Assembly (NCBI GenBank): GCA_963784065.1
Contig: CAWAQA010000003.1
Coordinates: forward strand, 1,178,001 to 1,242,000
Source: CAWAQA01 sp963784065
GTDB lineage: Bacteria; Acidobacteriota; Vicinamibacteria; Vicinamibacterales; UBA2999
Length of the DNA: 64,000 nucleotides
Direction of reading: 5' to 3'
Numbering within the stretch: the stretch's first letter is position 1; each line of letters opens with the position of its first letter. Position numbers and translations under genes: made by a program. A model generated the notes under the pieces. That model ran no database searches and was not told the DNA's origin. It saw only the letters and a program-made list of their open reading frames with translations. Below are positions 7,961-17,046 of this stretch, one piece after another.

Positions 7961-9613
7961 TCAGTTACGCAGCGCGAACGCGAACAGTGAGTTGCCCGAG
8001 ATCACCGCGACGTGTTGCGCGCCGCCGACGGCGAACGAGATCGGACCATTCACGATCTGGCCGCCCAGGCTCACCTTCCACAGCAGCGCTCCCGTTCGCG
8101 CGTCCAGCGCCTGGAAGTGACCTTCCCGTCCGCCGGTGAAGAGAAGGTCGGTGGCAGTGGTCAGGATGCCGCTGTCGGTGACGTCGTACTGATCGAACTT
8201 CCACTTCTGCTGGCCGGTCTGAGGATCGATCGCGATCACCGCGCCGTGCCCGGCGGCGTCTGTCCACGTGTTGATCGGCGTCGTGCGGCCGATCCGGATG
8301 CCGGGCGCGCCCGGCACCGGCGTGACCGGGGTGTGGCCACCGCCGCCGAACAGCCGTCCGGCGACGTACTCCATCTCCTGCTTCCTGAAGATCGACGCAT
8401 ATCCTTCCCACGCGGAGACGTAGAACAGGCCGGTGCGCGGGCTATACGACGGCGAGTACCAATTCGTGCCGCCCTGGTTGCCCGGCCACGTCGGCTCGCC
8501 GGGAGGCTGCGGCGTCTGTATCGGCCTGCCCTTCTCATCGAGGCCGCTCGCCCAGTTCACCTTGACGAACGGCGTCCCCGACAGGAACCGCCCGTTCGTG
8601 CGGTCGAGGACGTAGAAGAAGCCGTTGCGATTCGCCCAGAGCATCGCCTTGGTCGGCGTCCCGCGCCACGTGATGTCCGCGAGCACGGGGATCTGAACCG
8701 AGTCGTAGTCGTACGGGTCGTTCGGCGTGAACTGGAAGTGCCACTTGAGCGTCCCGGTGTCCGCGTCGAGCGCCACCACCGAATCGGTATAGAGGTTGTC
8801 GCCGGGGCGCTGCGCGTTGTTCCAGTCGGGACCCGGGTTGCCCACGCCCCAGTAGGTCAGGTTGAGCGTGGGATCGTACGACGGCGTCACCCAGATCGAT
8901 CCGCCGCCGGTCTTCCACGCTTCGCCGCGCCAGGTGTCGTGGCCGGGTTCCCCGGGGCCGGGAATGGTATGGAAACGCCACGCCTCCTTGCCCGTTCTCG
9001 CGTCGAACGCGGCGATGAAGCCGCGGATGCCGTACTCGCCGCCGCCCACCCCGACGAGCACCTTGTCCTTGACGACGAGGGGCGCCATCGTCATCGAGTA
9101 GCCCATCGCCGGCTCGGCGAGCGCGACATTCCACAGCGGGCGGCCGTTCGTCGCATCCAGCGCGACGAGGTGCGCGTCGAGCGTCGCGAGAAACAGCGTG
9201 CCGTCCAGGATCGCCACGCCGCGGTTGTTCGAGCCGCAGCAGACGCGTGCCTCCGGCGAGTTGGTGTAGCGGTACTGCCAGAACACGCGTCCGGTCCTCG
9301 CATCCACGGCAAGGACGTCGTTCGGACGCTGCGTCACGTACATGATGCCGTCGACCACCAGCGGCGTGGACTGCCACGCGCCGAACACCTGGTTCTGCAG
9401 GATCCACTTCAGCTCGAGGTTCCTGACGTTCGCCGCGTCGATCTGCCGGAGCGGCGTGTAGCGCTGAGAGAAATAGCCGCCCGAATACGTCAGCCAGTTG
9501 TGCGGCTCGCCCGTGGCGCGCAGCAGGCGGTCATACGTGACCTGCGCCACGCCCGCTGCCGATGCCAGCACGATCGTCGCAAGGACAGCCGCGAGGGCGG
9601 CACGATGTCTCAT
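7961..9613 (-). CDS. PQQ-dependent alcohol dehydrogenase (quinoprotein, eight-bladed propeller)
   Basis: 550 residues from the ATG at 9613, with GGAGC seven bases upstream. A Sec signal peptide ends near AAGVAQ. The N-terminal segment NWLTYSGGYFSQRYTPLRQI and the repeated tryptophan-docking motifs (ARTGRVFWQY, ARTGKEAWRF, ADTGTLKWHF, PQTGQQKWKF, ARTGALLWKV) define the propeller. A vicinal disulfide pair (RVCCGSNN) packs on PQQ in this family. PGPDWNN and ANRNGFFYVLDR are conserved cofactor/metal segments. It acts in the periplasm. It lacks a C-terminal haem domain; the preceding gene encodes a di-haem cytochrome c, the likely electron acceptor. The two genes are two bases apart. The substrate is unknown. 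Confidence 0.93.
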   Translation of the reverse strand: MRHRAALAAVLATIVLASAAGVAQVTYDRLLRATGEPHNWLTYSGGYFSQRYTPLRQIDAANVRNLELKWILQNQVFGAWQSTPLVVDGIMYVTQRPNDVLAVDARTGRVFWQYRYTNSPEARVCCGSNNRGVAILDGTLFLATLDAHLVALDATNGRPLWNVALAEPAMGYSMTMAPLVVKDKVLVGVGGGEYGIRGFIAAFDARTGKEAWRFHTIPGPGEPGHDTWRGEAWKTGGGSIWVTPSYDPTLNLTYWGVGNPGPDWNNAQRPGDNLYTDSVVALDADTGTLKWHFQFTPNDPYDYDSVQIPVLADITWRGTPTKAMLWANRNGFFYVLDRTNGRFLSGTPFVKVNWASGLDEKGRPIQTPQPPGEPTWPGNQGGTNWYSPSYSPRTGLFYVSAWEGYASIFRKQEMEYVAGRLFGGGGHTPVTPVPGAPGIRIGRTTPINTWTDAAGHGAVIAIDPQTGQQKWKFDQYDVTDSGILTTATDLLFTGGREGHFQALDARTGALLWKVSLGGQIVNGPISFAVGGAQHVAVISGNSLFAFALRN

Positions 9614-9615
9614 GG

Positions 9616-10407
9616 CTATTGCTCCCGCAGTGTAAGCAGGTAGGCGATCACGTCTGCGATTTCCCCGGCGCCGAGCCGCTCCGCAAACGACGGCATCGTT
9701 GACCGCGTCTCGACCGCGAGCGTGCGCACGTCGCTCTTCGCGATCGACAGGAGCTGCTCGCGGTCGTCGATCACCTGGACCGAATAGGTGTCCTCGTTCA
9801 GCCGGCGGCCGGTGATCGTCCGGCCATCCTTGGTGACAATGCGCACGGGCCGGTTGATCGGCATCATGGCAGACGACGGATCGAGCAGCGTCCGTTGCAG
9901 CGCGCTGGCCGTGCGCGTGAGGCCGATGTCGCTGAGGTCGGGCGCGATCCGCGGTCCGCGGCCGCTGACGCGGTGGCACGTGGTGCACGTGCCCTTGCCT
10001 TCGAAAAGCGCGCGCCCCCGCGCCGGGTCGCCGACGGCGACGGCGCCGGCGGTTGCATCGAACCCGGCGCGGATGAAGGCGATGGCACCCGCAAGCTCCG
10101 CCGGCTGCAACGCGAATGGCGGCATGCCCGCCGCCGGCGCGCCGCTGGTGATCACGCGGGCGAGATCGTCATCGGACGATGCGCGGCGGAACTGGCCTCG
10201 GCGCAAGTCGATCCCGGGCACCATGTCGCCGTTCGCGCCGTGGCACTGCACGCACTGGGCGCTGTAGACGCGAGCACCCGCGGCGATATCCGCCTGGGTG
10301 TACTGTCCCGCGTGATCCTGCGTCCCGATTTGCGCACCGACAGGCGCAACCAGCAGCGCGGTCAAAAGGGCCGCCGTCGCCGTCACGAACGTCATCGTTG
10401 CGTGCAT
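9616..10407 (-). CDS. Periplasmic di-haem cytochrome c, electron acceptor of the PQQ dehydrogenase
   Basis: 263 residues from the ATG at 10407; the frame stays open upstream, but that part is repeat sequence. A signal peptide (MHATMTFVTATAALLTALL ...) is followed by two class-I cytochrome domains. The first has CVQCH (about residue 48) with a distal Met in MPPFALQ. The second has CTTCH (about residue 129) followed by GPRIAPDLSDIG, and ends with MPSFAERLGAGEIADVIAYL. This second half resembles the c-type domain attached to haem-binding dehydrogenases. It is the first gene of a two-gene operon with the quinoprotein. The region upstream is a dense palindrome cluster in which I see no promoter. 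Confidence 0.92.
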   Translation of the reverse strand: MHATMTFVTATAALLTALLVAPVGAQIGTQDHAGQYTQADIAAGARVYSAQCVQCHGANGDMVPGIDLRRGQFRRASSDDDLARVITSGAPAAGMPPFALQPAELAGAIAFIRAGFDATAGAVAVGDPARGRALFEGKGTCTTCHRVSGRGPRIAPDLSDIGLTRTASALQRTLLDPSSAMMPINRPVRIVTKDGRTITGRRLNEDTYSVQVIDDREQLLSIAKSDVRTLAVETRSTMPSFAERLGAGEIADVIAYLLTLREQ

Positions 10408-10444
10408 GTGGCGACGTTGTACCCGAGGCGCGGGCGCGTGTCCA

Positions 10445-10672
10445 GTACAGGATCTTCCGCCTGAAGGCGGAAGCCACAACTCCTTTGTGCAGGATCTTCC
10501 GCCTGAAGGCGGAAGCCACAGCTCCTCTGTGTTCGTAGAGGCGACCTTCAGGTCGGCCTGAAGGCGGAAGCCACAGCCCCTCCGTGTTCGTAGAGGCCGA
10601 CCTTCAGGTCGGCCTGAAAGCAGAGGCCACAGCCCTCAGGCCGACCTGAAGGTCGGCCTCTACGAACCAGCC
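10445..10672. repeat. Cluster of REP-like palindromes
   Basis: At least five palindromic units occupy this intergenic stretch. TTCCGCCTGAAGGCGGAA occurs perfectly at 10449-10466 and 10497-10514. A 31-bp segment at 10587-10617 recurs in perfect inverted orientation at 10636-10666; each copy is itself palindromic around a CTTCAGG core. A copy lacking one base begins near 10537. The units are joined by GCCACA spacers. The array lies upstream of the cytochrome c gene and just downstream of the M64 peptidase stop. Confidence 0.9.
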
Positions 10673-10678
10673 GGAAGA

Positions 10679-12078
10679 TCATGGCCGGGTGTGGCGGTCG
10701 ATCACCCCCGCGAGAGCCCGCTGACATACGCGGCAGAACGGCACGCGGTTCCGCGTGAACATGATGCAGTCGATCTCGGGACGGTAGAAGGCCTCGGCGT
10801 CGTAGTTCGCACCCTGGAACATCCCGACCTTGCCCGCGTGCTCCGCCGACGCGAGGAGCCTGGTCTCCGCTTCGAGCTCCTCCCGGAACAGCCTCGTCAT
10901 GTCTGCCTCCGGGCGGTTCTCCGCGCGAAGGCGTGCGCGCCGCTCCTGGAATCCCTTGGAGAGCGCCTCGAACTCCCGCTTCGGCCACGGTGTCGGGAGC
11001 GGTACGCCGGGTGACAGAGGTCACGCCATTTCACGCGCGCGGGATCCTTCTCCGCGGTGGCGTTCGCCGGCCACGGCTCGAGCACTTCCTGCGGCGGCTC
11101 GTAGGCAACGGGCGACGTGTAGTACTCGTCGGCGAGTCCGGCAAAGTGGTGCGCAAACTCGTGGACGAAGAGATAGTCGGCAAAGTCGTTGTCAACGGCG
11201 GCTGTGGAATAGACGTTGTAGAGGCCGCCCCCGCCGTAGGTCGCGGTGTTGGTCAGCACGGTCACGAACTCGTACGGCGCCCACGAGGCGATCTCCCGCC
11301 AGGCGCGATTCTCGAACGTCAGGATGTAGCGCTCGGACCCGAAGGCGTCGTAGGTCGCGCCGGCCGGCGACTGCCGGTAGATCCCGGTCGAGGGCCGCGA
11401 GATACCAGACTGCGCCGCCGGCGGACAGATCCCCCACACGTTGAAGTCGTTCCGCCGCGACGTGAACGGTTGCTGCGCAAACAGCGCCGCGGTCATGCGC
11501 CGCGCATCGGCGCGGAACTTCCTGTTGCATTCGGCGGCCGTGTAACCATCGCCGAGCAGCAGCACGTCCACCTTGGCCTGCGGCGCGCCGTGCCGCTCGA
11601 CTTCGATCACCTGCTGACGCGCCGGGGTCGAACGATCGACGAAGACGTCGGCGGGGTCGATGGCCAGGCGCCACGCTTCGTCGTAGCCGCCGCGGGTGTT
11701 GCGCTTCGAGAGGACGATCTCGGACTTGCCCGCCGGCTGCGGGAAGCGAAGCGATTCGTGGAACGTCCGTCGCAACCGCCTGACTTCGGCCGTCGTGACC
11801 CACTCGGCAAACGCCGGGTCGTAGCCGCGCGAGAAGGTGACGCGTCCGGCGGCATCGACGATCTCGAAGCGGTAGTTGCCGCCTGCGGTGCGATCGATAT
11901 TCGCGGCCGGGCTGTCGGGCCACGCCAGCGGCTCGACGACGATGCGGTCGAAGCTGTAGGCCTCGATCCCCGGCCCTCCCGTCTCGTAGAAATCGAGACG
12001 CCACGTCCGGGGGCTCTCCTGCGCGCGCCCGAGCGCGCCCAGGAAGATGAAGAAGACGAGGATCACGCGGGGTCGCAC
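10679..12078 (-). CDS. M64-family (IgA-protease-like) zinc metallopeptidase, frame change near 11013
   Basis: The start is a GTG at 12078 with a signal peptide (MRPRVILVFFIFLGALGRA). Domains: an N-terminal beta module to about residue 130, then the M64 catalytic region with VDVLLLGDGYTAAECNRKF, NDFNVWGICPPAAQSGISRP and the zinc site FVHEFAHHFAGLADEYY. Near 11013 the frame changes after ARVKWRDL. The natural continuation, in another frame, is PGVPLPTPWPKREF and then LFREELEAETRLL to VCQRALAGVIDRH, stopping at 10679. The total is about 465 residues, normal for the family. The change is a net one-base shift at a CACCCGGCG run and is probably a sequence error. The protein is predicted to be secreted. 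Confidence 0.85.
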
Positions 12079-12179
12079 GGTGAGTGATTATCACCCGTGG
12101 CCACGCAACGCGATCCTGTTTTCCCGCTCGGATCCAGCGTCACCGTGGCCGGCGGGGTTGAAGGGAGTAGAACGAGAAA

Positions 12180-12202
12180 GGGCTGACTGGACGTCAGCCC
12201 TT
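12180..12202 (-). terminator. Rho-independent-like terminator of the dienelactone hydrolase gene
   Basis: Perfect 8-bp stem GGGCTGAC/GTCAGCCC with a 5-base loop. On the minus strand it is followed by TTTCTCGTT. It lies 63 bases beyond the stop at 12265. Confidence 0.7.
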
Positions 12203-12264
12203 CATGAGGGATTACTGCCACGTCGCGATCGCGGATCGCGCCGACCGCGGGCGGGGAGAACGCG

Positions 12265-13167
12265 TCAGCTCGTCGCGCGCACGTAACGGTTGAACCAGGC
12301 GACCGTGCTCTTCCAGGCCGCGTCGGCGGCGGCCTTGTTGTACCGCTGCGGCGTGGCGTCGTTGTTGAAGCCGTGGACGGCGCCGGGATAGATGTGTCCT
12401 TCGTATCTGACGCCGGCGGCTTTCATCGCCGCCTCGTACGCCGGCCACGCCTCGACCAGCCGCGTATCTTCCCCGCCGTGGTGTACGAGCACGGCGGCCT
12501 TGATCTTCGGCACGTCTGCCGTTGCCGGCGCGCCGCCGTAGAACGGCACCGCGGCGGCCAGGTCGGCGCCCATCCGCACGGCCAATGCGTTCGAGATGCC
12601 GCCACCGAAGCAGAATCCGGTCACGCCGAGGCGGCCCGTGCTGTCGGGACGGTTCTTGACCCACACGGCCGCGGCATGGAGGTCCTCCGCCATCTTCGCG
12701 CGATCGACCTTGCCGAAGAGCTCTCCACCCTTCACGTCGTCGCCCGGGTATCCGCCGACCGAGGTCAGGGTGTCCGGCGCGAATGCCATGAAGTTCTCGA
12801 GCGCCAGGCGTCGGGCGACGTCTTCGATGTGCGGGTTGAGGCCGCGGTTCTCGTGGATGACGAGGATCGCGGGCAGGCGGTCCGTCCCGGCGCTCGCCGG
12901 CCGCGCGAGATAACCCCTGATGGTGCCGTTGCCCTGCGGCGACTGCACGGTCGCGTACTCCGTCTTCAGGCGGGCGTCCTTGGGCGACACCTGCTGCGCC
13001 GCCGCGTAGTTCGGCATCAGCTGGTCGACGATGGCAGCGGCCGCGACGCCAGAGACCGCCACTTTCTTGACCCGGTCCATGAACGAACGGCGGTCGATCT
13101 CGCCGTGAATGTAGAGGTTGTAGGCTTCGATCGCCTCGGGCGGCATTGTCGGTCTGGTCGGCTCCAT
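12265..13167 (-). CDS. Dienelactone hydrolase family protein with Tat-like signal
   Basis: 300 residues from an ATG at 13167; a GAGGAG site lies seven bases upstream. The alpha/beta-hydrolase domain shows the DLH features: ILVIHENRGLNPHIEDVARRL, the nucleophile elbow GFCFGGG (Cys as in dienelactone hydrolase), a DTR segment holding the likely acid, and HGFNND with the catalytic His. The N-terminus contains DRRSFMDRVKKVAVSGVAAA, which looks like a twin-arginine signal preceded by an unusually long n-region of ~28 residues, followed by AAAQQ as a possible cleavage site. The product is therefore probably exported. The family hydrolyses lactone or ester bonds; the substrate is not predictable. 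Confidence 0.9.
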   Translation of the reverse strand: MEPTRPTMPPEAIEAYNLYIHGEIDRRSFMDRVKKVAVSGVAAAAIVDQLMPNYAAAQQVSPKDARLKTEYATVQSPQGNGTIRGYLARPASAGTDRLPAILVIHENRGLNPHIEDVARRLALENFMAFAPDTLTSVGGYPGDDVKGGELFGKVDRAKMAEDLHAAAVWVKNRPDSTGRLGVTGFCFGGGISNALAVRMGADLAAAVPFYGGAPATADVPKIKAAVLVHHGGEDTRLVEAWPAYEAAMKAAGVRYEGHIYPGAVHGFNNDATPQRYNKAAADAAWKSTVAWFNRYVRATS

Positions 13168-13309
13168 GTCATCACTCCTCTTGCAGATGTCGTTGGGATG
13201 AGGGCAGTTCCGCGCGGAGAATATCACGGGTTCCGGTCGCGCCGACCACAATCCGGCAGGTCGCCAGGGACCTGCGGCAGCTGTGGCACGATAGGACAGC
13301 CGAGGCGAC

Positions 13310-14278
13310 ATGGCGACACACGCACCCGACCTGGTGGTCCTTCACGAGCATCCGGAATGGCAGAAGCCGCTGTTTGCGGCGTTGGAACGCCGCGGCATCG
13401 CGTTCATGCCCTTCGACGTCACGCGCGCCGCATTCAGCAACATCGAGCCGCTCCGCGCCCCGCTGTATTTCAACCAGGCGAGCCCGAGCGCGTACCTGCG
13501 CGGCAACACGCGGGCGGTTCCGCTGGCGCTCGCCTACATGCGGACGCTTGCCCTCCTCGGCGCGCGCGTCCTCAACGGCGCAGACGTCTTCGCGCTCGAG
13601 CTCAGCAAGAGCGCCCAGGCGACGTTGCTGCGGACGCTCGGCATCGACTGCCCGCGCTCGATCACGTTCAACGACGTCCGTGCGCTCGACGCGCACAGCA
13701 CGGAGGTGCGCTGGCCCGCCTTGTTGAAGCCCGACCAGGGCGGCAGCGGTGCCCGCATCCAGGTCGTCGAGTCGCTCGCGCACGTCGAGGACATCTTCCG
13801 CCGCGACCCGTCGGTGTGGTTGCCGGACAACCTGTTCCTGCTGCAGGAGTACCTGCCGCACGATCCCGAACAGGGCATCGTCCGCCTCGAGTTCCTTGAT
13901 GGCGAGCTCCTGTACGCGATGCGTGTCAAGACGCACGGGCGATTCAACCTGTGCCCTTCCCCCGTCTGCAATCCGGACGACGGCGGCGGCGTGTGCGAGG
14001 TGCCCGCGCCGGTCGAGGCCGCGCCGGTGGAGTTCTTCCCCTATCCCGACGTGCCACGCGAAGCGGTGGAGACCGCGACGCGAATCGTGCGGGCGGCCCG
14101 GCTCGACGTCGGCGGCATCGAGTACCTGGACACCGACGACGGCCGCCGCGTCTTCTACGACATCAACGCCAACTCGAACCTGCGGCCGTCGGTGGCGGCG
14201 GCGTTCGGCTTCGATCCGTTCGAGCGGGTCGTCGATTTTCTCGCGCGACAGCTCCGGCTGCTCACACCTGTCGGGTAG
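13310..14278 (+). CDS. ATP-grasp family protein (RimK-like)
   Basis: 322 residues. The N-terminal ~100 residues form a pre-ATP-grasp fold with LYFNQASPSAYLRGNTRAV. The ATP-grasp core follows: WPALLKPDQGGSGARIQVV (nucleotide-binding loop), LFLLQEYLPHD, IVRLEFLDGELLYAMRVKT, and the metal-binding end GGIEYLDTDDGRRVFYDINANSNLRP. This last segment keeps the acidic and Asn residues that bind Mg-ATP. A GVCEVP Cys lies in a loop. Such proteins ligate an amine to a carboxylate; this subtype is uncharacterised and the substrate is unknown. It stands alone, with the convergent TetR stop 20 bases downstream. Confidence 0.85.
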   Translation: MATHAPDLVVLHEHPEWQKPLFAALERRGIAFMPFDVTRAAFSNIEPLRAPLYFNQASPSAYLRGNTRAVPLALAYMRTLALLGARVLNGADVFALELSKSAQATLLRTLGIDCPRSITFNDVRALDAHSTEVRWPALLKPDQGGSGARIQVVESLAHVEDIFRRDPSVWLPDNLFLLQEYLPHDPEQGIVRLEFLDGELLYAMRVKTHGRFNLCPSPVCNPDDGGGVCEVPAPVEAAPVEFFPYPDVPREAVETATRIVRAARLDVGGIEYLDTDDGRRVFYDINANSNLRPSVAAAFGFDPFERVVDFLARQLRLLTPVG

Positions 14279-14298
14279 ACACGCCGTCGCCGCCAACG

Positions 14299-14934
14299 CT
14301 ACCTGGAGTCGGCGATACCGGTGCGAATGCGTTCGAACGCGAAGACGCTCAGCGACTCGGCGTCGGCCTCCTTGTGCTGCAGGTGGCCATCGATGGCCAG
14401 CATCGCGATGCCGTGCACCATCGACCAGATCAGGCGCGCGAGCTGAAGCGGGTCGTCCTTGCGGACGAGACCAGTCTGCTGCTGCTCGACGAGCGCGTCG
14501 ACGAGGGCCTGGAACGCGCCCGACGCCTCCTGCGACAGCTCCGGATCGGGGGCCGGACGGGCGAGGAACCCACCGAACATCACGCGGTAGTACGACGGGT
14601 TCTCGAGGGCGAACCGGACATAGGCGAGTCCCATGGCGTCGAAGCCGGTACGCCCGCGGCCGCCCTTCTCCCACGCGTCGACCAGGGCGAGACGCAGCAT
14701 CCGGAACCCTTCGCGCGCGACCTCCGACAGCAGCGCCGACTTGTCGGCGAAGTGGCGATACAACGCGGTTCTCGACACCCCGAGCCGCTCGCCGACCGAG
14801 CGCAACGTCAGGCCGTCGACCCCCTCGTGCTGGATGGTCCGCACGGCTTCCTCGAGGAGCGCGCGGCGAAGGTCGCCGTGATGGTAGCGGTCGGGGGGCC
14901 GTCGGAGGCGGCGGGGCGTGCGCGATACGGCCAT
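14299..14934 (-). CDS. TetR-family transcriptional repressor
   Basis: 211 residues. The N-terminal helix-turn-helix is clear: HEGVDGLTLRSVGERLGVSRTALYRHFADKSAL, preceded by a basic arm. The ligand domain has YVRFALENPSYYRVMFGG and LARLIWSMVHGIAMLAIDGHL, matching the WHG-type C-terminal domain. The gene faces a membrane-protein operon across 85 bp. That region holds two related palindromes, the first only 20 bases from this start codon. Repression of both directions is the simplest reading; the ligand is unknown. Confidence 0.93.
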   Translation of the reverse strand: MAVSRTPRRLRRPPDRYHHGDLRRALLEEAVRTIQHEGVDGLTLRSVGERLGVSRTALYRHFADKSALLSEVAREGFRMLRLALVDAWEKGGRGRTGFDAMGLAYVRFALENPSYYRVMFGGFLARPAPDPELSQEASGAFQALVDALVEQQQTGLVRKDDPLQLARLIWSMVHGIAMLAIDGHLQHKEADAESLSVFAFERIRTGIADSR

Positions 14935-14954
14935 ACCGGCATGCTACCGGCAGG

Positions 14955-15004
14955 TGTTGACACTGTCAACATTTGGCGCTATCGTTATGTTGACAGTGAC
15001 AACA
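14955..15004. promoter_or_regulatory. Two TetR operators overlapping a sigma-70 promoter
   Basis: Operator 1 is a perfect palindrome, TGTTGACACTGTCAACA (14955-14971). Operator 2, TGTTGACAGTGACAACA (14988-15004), shares its left arm and differs by one base in the right arm. The centres are 33 bp apart, about three helical turns. Operator 1 contains TTGACA (14957-14962); 17 bases later TATCGT (14980-14985) could be a -10 for the rightward membrane operon. Operator 2 would then cover the transcription start. No other copy of this palindrome was noticed in the window. Confidence 0.82.
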
Positions 15005-15019
15005 TCTATGGAGGATGCC

Positions 15020-15985
15020 ATGCAACGCCTGAGAACGCGCCTGACCTCCCTGCTCGACCGCCTGTGGCACGCCGGCGCCCCGTTGACGGCCGTCGGCCTG
15101 CTCATGCTCGCCCTGCTCGCCGTCTCCGTGGCCGGCCTGTGGGCCGATCCCCGCACGATCACCGGCGCGCCGGCGTGGCTCAAGCCGGCGAAGTTCGCCG
15201 CCTCGATCGCCATCTACACCCTGACACTCGCCTGGGTGTTCACCTACCTCCCCGCGTGGACGCGGACGCGCCGCGTCGTCGGCTGGACGACGGCCGTCGT
15301 CATGGTGGTGGAGTGGGCGATCATCGCCGCGCAGGCGTGGCGCGGCATGACGAGCCATTTCAACCTCGGCACGGCGCTCGACGCGACGTTGTTCTCGATC
15401 ATGGGCGCGAGTATCGTGCTGCAGACGCTGGCGACGATCGCGGTCGCGGTCGCCTTGTGGCGGCAGGCATTCGACGACGAGGCGCTCGGCTGGGCGCTGC
15501 GCCTCGGCATGACCATCACCATCGTCGGCGCGTTCTCCGGCGGACTGATGACGCGGCCGACGACGGCGCAGCTCGAGGAGCTCCGCTCCGGACAGCGCGT
15601 CACGGTCATCGGGGCGCACACCGTCGGGGCGCCCGACGGCGGCCCCGGCCTGCCGGGCACCGGCTGGAGCGTGGAGCACGGCGATCTTCGCGTCGCGCAC
15701 TTCGTCGGCCTGCATGCGCTGCAGGCGATGGCCCTGCTGGCGCTGCTCCTCGCCTATCGGCGCTGGGCCGATCGGACGCGGACGCGACTGATCGTGGTGG
15801 CCGGCTCGAGCTACGTGCTGCTCTTCGGGCTGCTGCTGTGGCAGGCGCTCCGTGGACAATCGGTCCTGGGCGCTGACGCGACGACGGCGGGAGCGTTCGC
15901 CATCTGGGCGATGGCGACCGCGGTCAGCATGTGGGTCGTCGCGGCGCGTCCACATGTCACCGGCGCGCACCCCATCGCCTGCTGA
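15020..15985 (+). CDS. Multi-pass inner-membrane protein controlled by TetR operators
   Basis: 321 residues from the ATG at 15020, with GGAGG (15010-15014) five bases upstream. There are about eight hydrophobic segments, beginning with GLLMLALLAVSVAGLWA. A conserved-looking motif, APAWLKPAKFAASIAIYTL, follows the first helix. An extracytoplasmic loop (about 185-225) contains GAPDGGPGLPGTGWS, and a helix with RVAHFVGLHALQAMALLALLL follows. I do not recognise a transport or enzyme family; these features suggest an uncharacterised integral membrane family. An ABA4-like membrane gene starts eight bases after the stop, so the two are co-transcribed. Confidence 0.85.
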   Translation: MQRLRTRLTSLLDRLWHAGAPLTAVGLLMLALLAVSVAGLWADPRTITGAPAWLKPAKFAASIAIYTLTLAWVFTYLPAWTRTRRVVGWTTAVVMVVEWAIIAAQAWRGMTSHFNLGTALDATLFSIMGASIVLQTLATIAVAVALWRQAFDDEALGWALRLGMTITIVGAFSGGLMTRPTTAQLEELRSGQRVTVIGAHTVGAPDGGPGLPGTGWSVEHGDLRVAHFVGLHALQAMALLALLLAYRRWADRTRTRLIVVAGSSYVLLFGLLLWQALRGQSVLGADATTAGAFAIWAMATAVSMWVVAARPHVTGAHPIAC

Positions 15986-15993
15986 GGACCATC

Positions 15994-16420
15994 ATGTCTC
16001 CTGACCAGATCTTCCCGATCGTCAACCTCGTCGCGCTGCTCGCGTGGGTGCTGCTGGCGTCGTTCCCGGGACGCCGCGCGGTCGCCGACGACGATGGCCG
16101 GCACCGCCGTGCCGGCCGCGCTTGCGGCGCTCTACGCCGTCATCGTCGCGGCCGCCTGGAGCGCCAGCCCCGGCGGGTTCTCCTCCCTGCAGGAGGTCGC
16201 CATGCTGTTCAGCAACCCGTGGCTGCTGCTGGCGGGGTGGATTCACTACCTGGCGTTCGACCTGCTGATTGGGACGTGGGAAGTGCGCGACGCGCGTGAA
16301 CACGGGGTGCCGCACGCGTTCGTGCTGCCCTGCCTCGCGCTGACGTTCCTGTTCGGGCCCGCAGGGTGGCTGCTGTACCGCGGAGTGCGCGCGTCGTTCA
16401 CCGGCTCGAGGCGGCATTGA
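15994..16420 (+). CDS. ABA4-like (DUF4281) membrane protein, frame change near 16090
   Basis: The start is an ATG at 15994 (MSPDQIFPIVNLVALLAWVL). The frame is lost after LASFPGRRAVAD. From about 16094 a second frame continues as MAGTAVPAALAALYAVIVAA, through LLLAGWIHYLAFDLLIGTW and LFGPAGWLLYRGV, to the stop at 16420. Together these give ~141 residues with four membrane segments, normal for ABA4-like proteins. The break is explained by one extra G, GAC-ACG read as GACGACG. In plants ABA4 is needed for neoxanthin synthesis; the bacterial role is unknown. It is the second gene of the TetR-controlled operon. Confidence 0.8.
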
Positions 16421-16464
16421 AACGTGGCGGCAGCCGCGGCAGCGGCAGGCGCGGCGGTGACGGG

Positions 16465-17035
16465 TCAGGGGATGAACGCGCGGCCGCGCGCGCGAAAGCC
16501 GGTAGCCAACTTCGAGGCTTTCGGTCAACCCCAGGGTCTTGAGCTTGCGGACGTTGGCCTTGAAGACATCCGTCTGCTGCTGCATCGCCGCTGCAAGTTC
16601 GGCGGCGCGCCGGCCGGGATGCTTCGCGATGGCGTGCAGCACGGCGGCTGTCCATGGTCCGCGACGGCTGGCGGCGTCCAGCCGCTGGAGCCGCGCGCGC
16701 ACCACGGCTCGATCGTCCGCCGTCAGCGCGTCCTGATTGCGTAGCGTCACGCGCGGGTCGGCGCCGGCCCGGCGGAAATCGATCCGATAGAGGAGGCCCT
16801 CGCGCCGTACGTTCAAATCGTCGAGCAGTTCCTCCCTCGTGCCGTAGCCGGCGCGACGCCCGTCTGCCGAGGTGATGTCGGACTCGTCGATACGGTCGAC
16901 TCGATCGATCGCGAGGACACCAACGGAGGTCATCAGCGTACCGCCGGCGCGGACGGTCGGCCGCTTCCACCGGCGAAACGCCAGCGTGACGCGACCGGCG
17001 GCAATGCCGTCCAGGATTGTCTGCTTGAAGAGCAT
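16465..17035 (-). CDS. ASCH-like domain plus winged-helix protein, frame change near 16485
   Basis: About 189 residues. The N-terminal half resembles an ASCH/PUA-like domain: MLFKQTILDGIAAGRVTLAFRRW, then AGGTLMTSVGVLAIDRV and LYRIDFRRAGADPRVTL. The C-terminal half is a winged helix: AIAKHPGRRAAELAAAMQQQT, VRKLKTLGLTESLEVGYRLS. As given, the frame stays open to 16022, running antisense through the ABA4-like gene, which is implausible. A one-base shift in the GC repeat at 16476-16494 gives RAFIP and a TGA at 16465, a natural end. ASCH domains bind RNA or nucleotides; the role here is unknown. Confidence 0.75.
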
Positions 17036-17046
17036 GAACGAGGATA

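Noticed and set aside
10445..10672. CRISPR array
   Set aside because: Repeat units are palindromic and unequal, the spacers are common short words such as GCCACA, and no cas gene is near.
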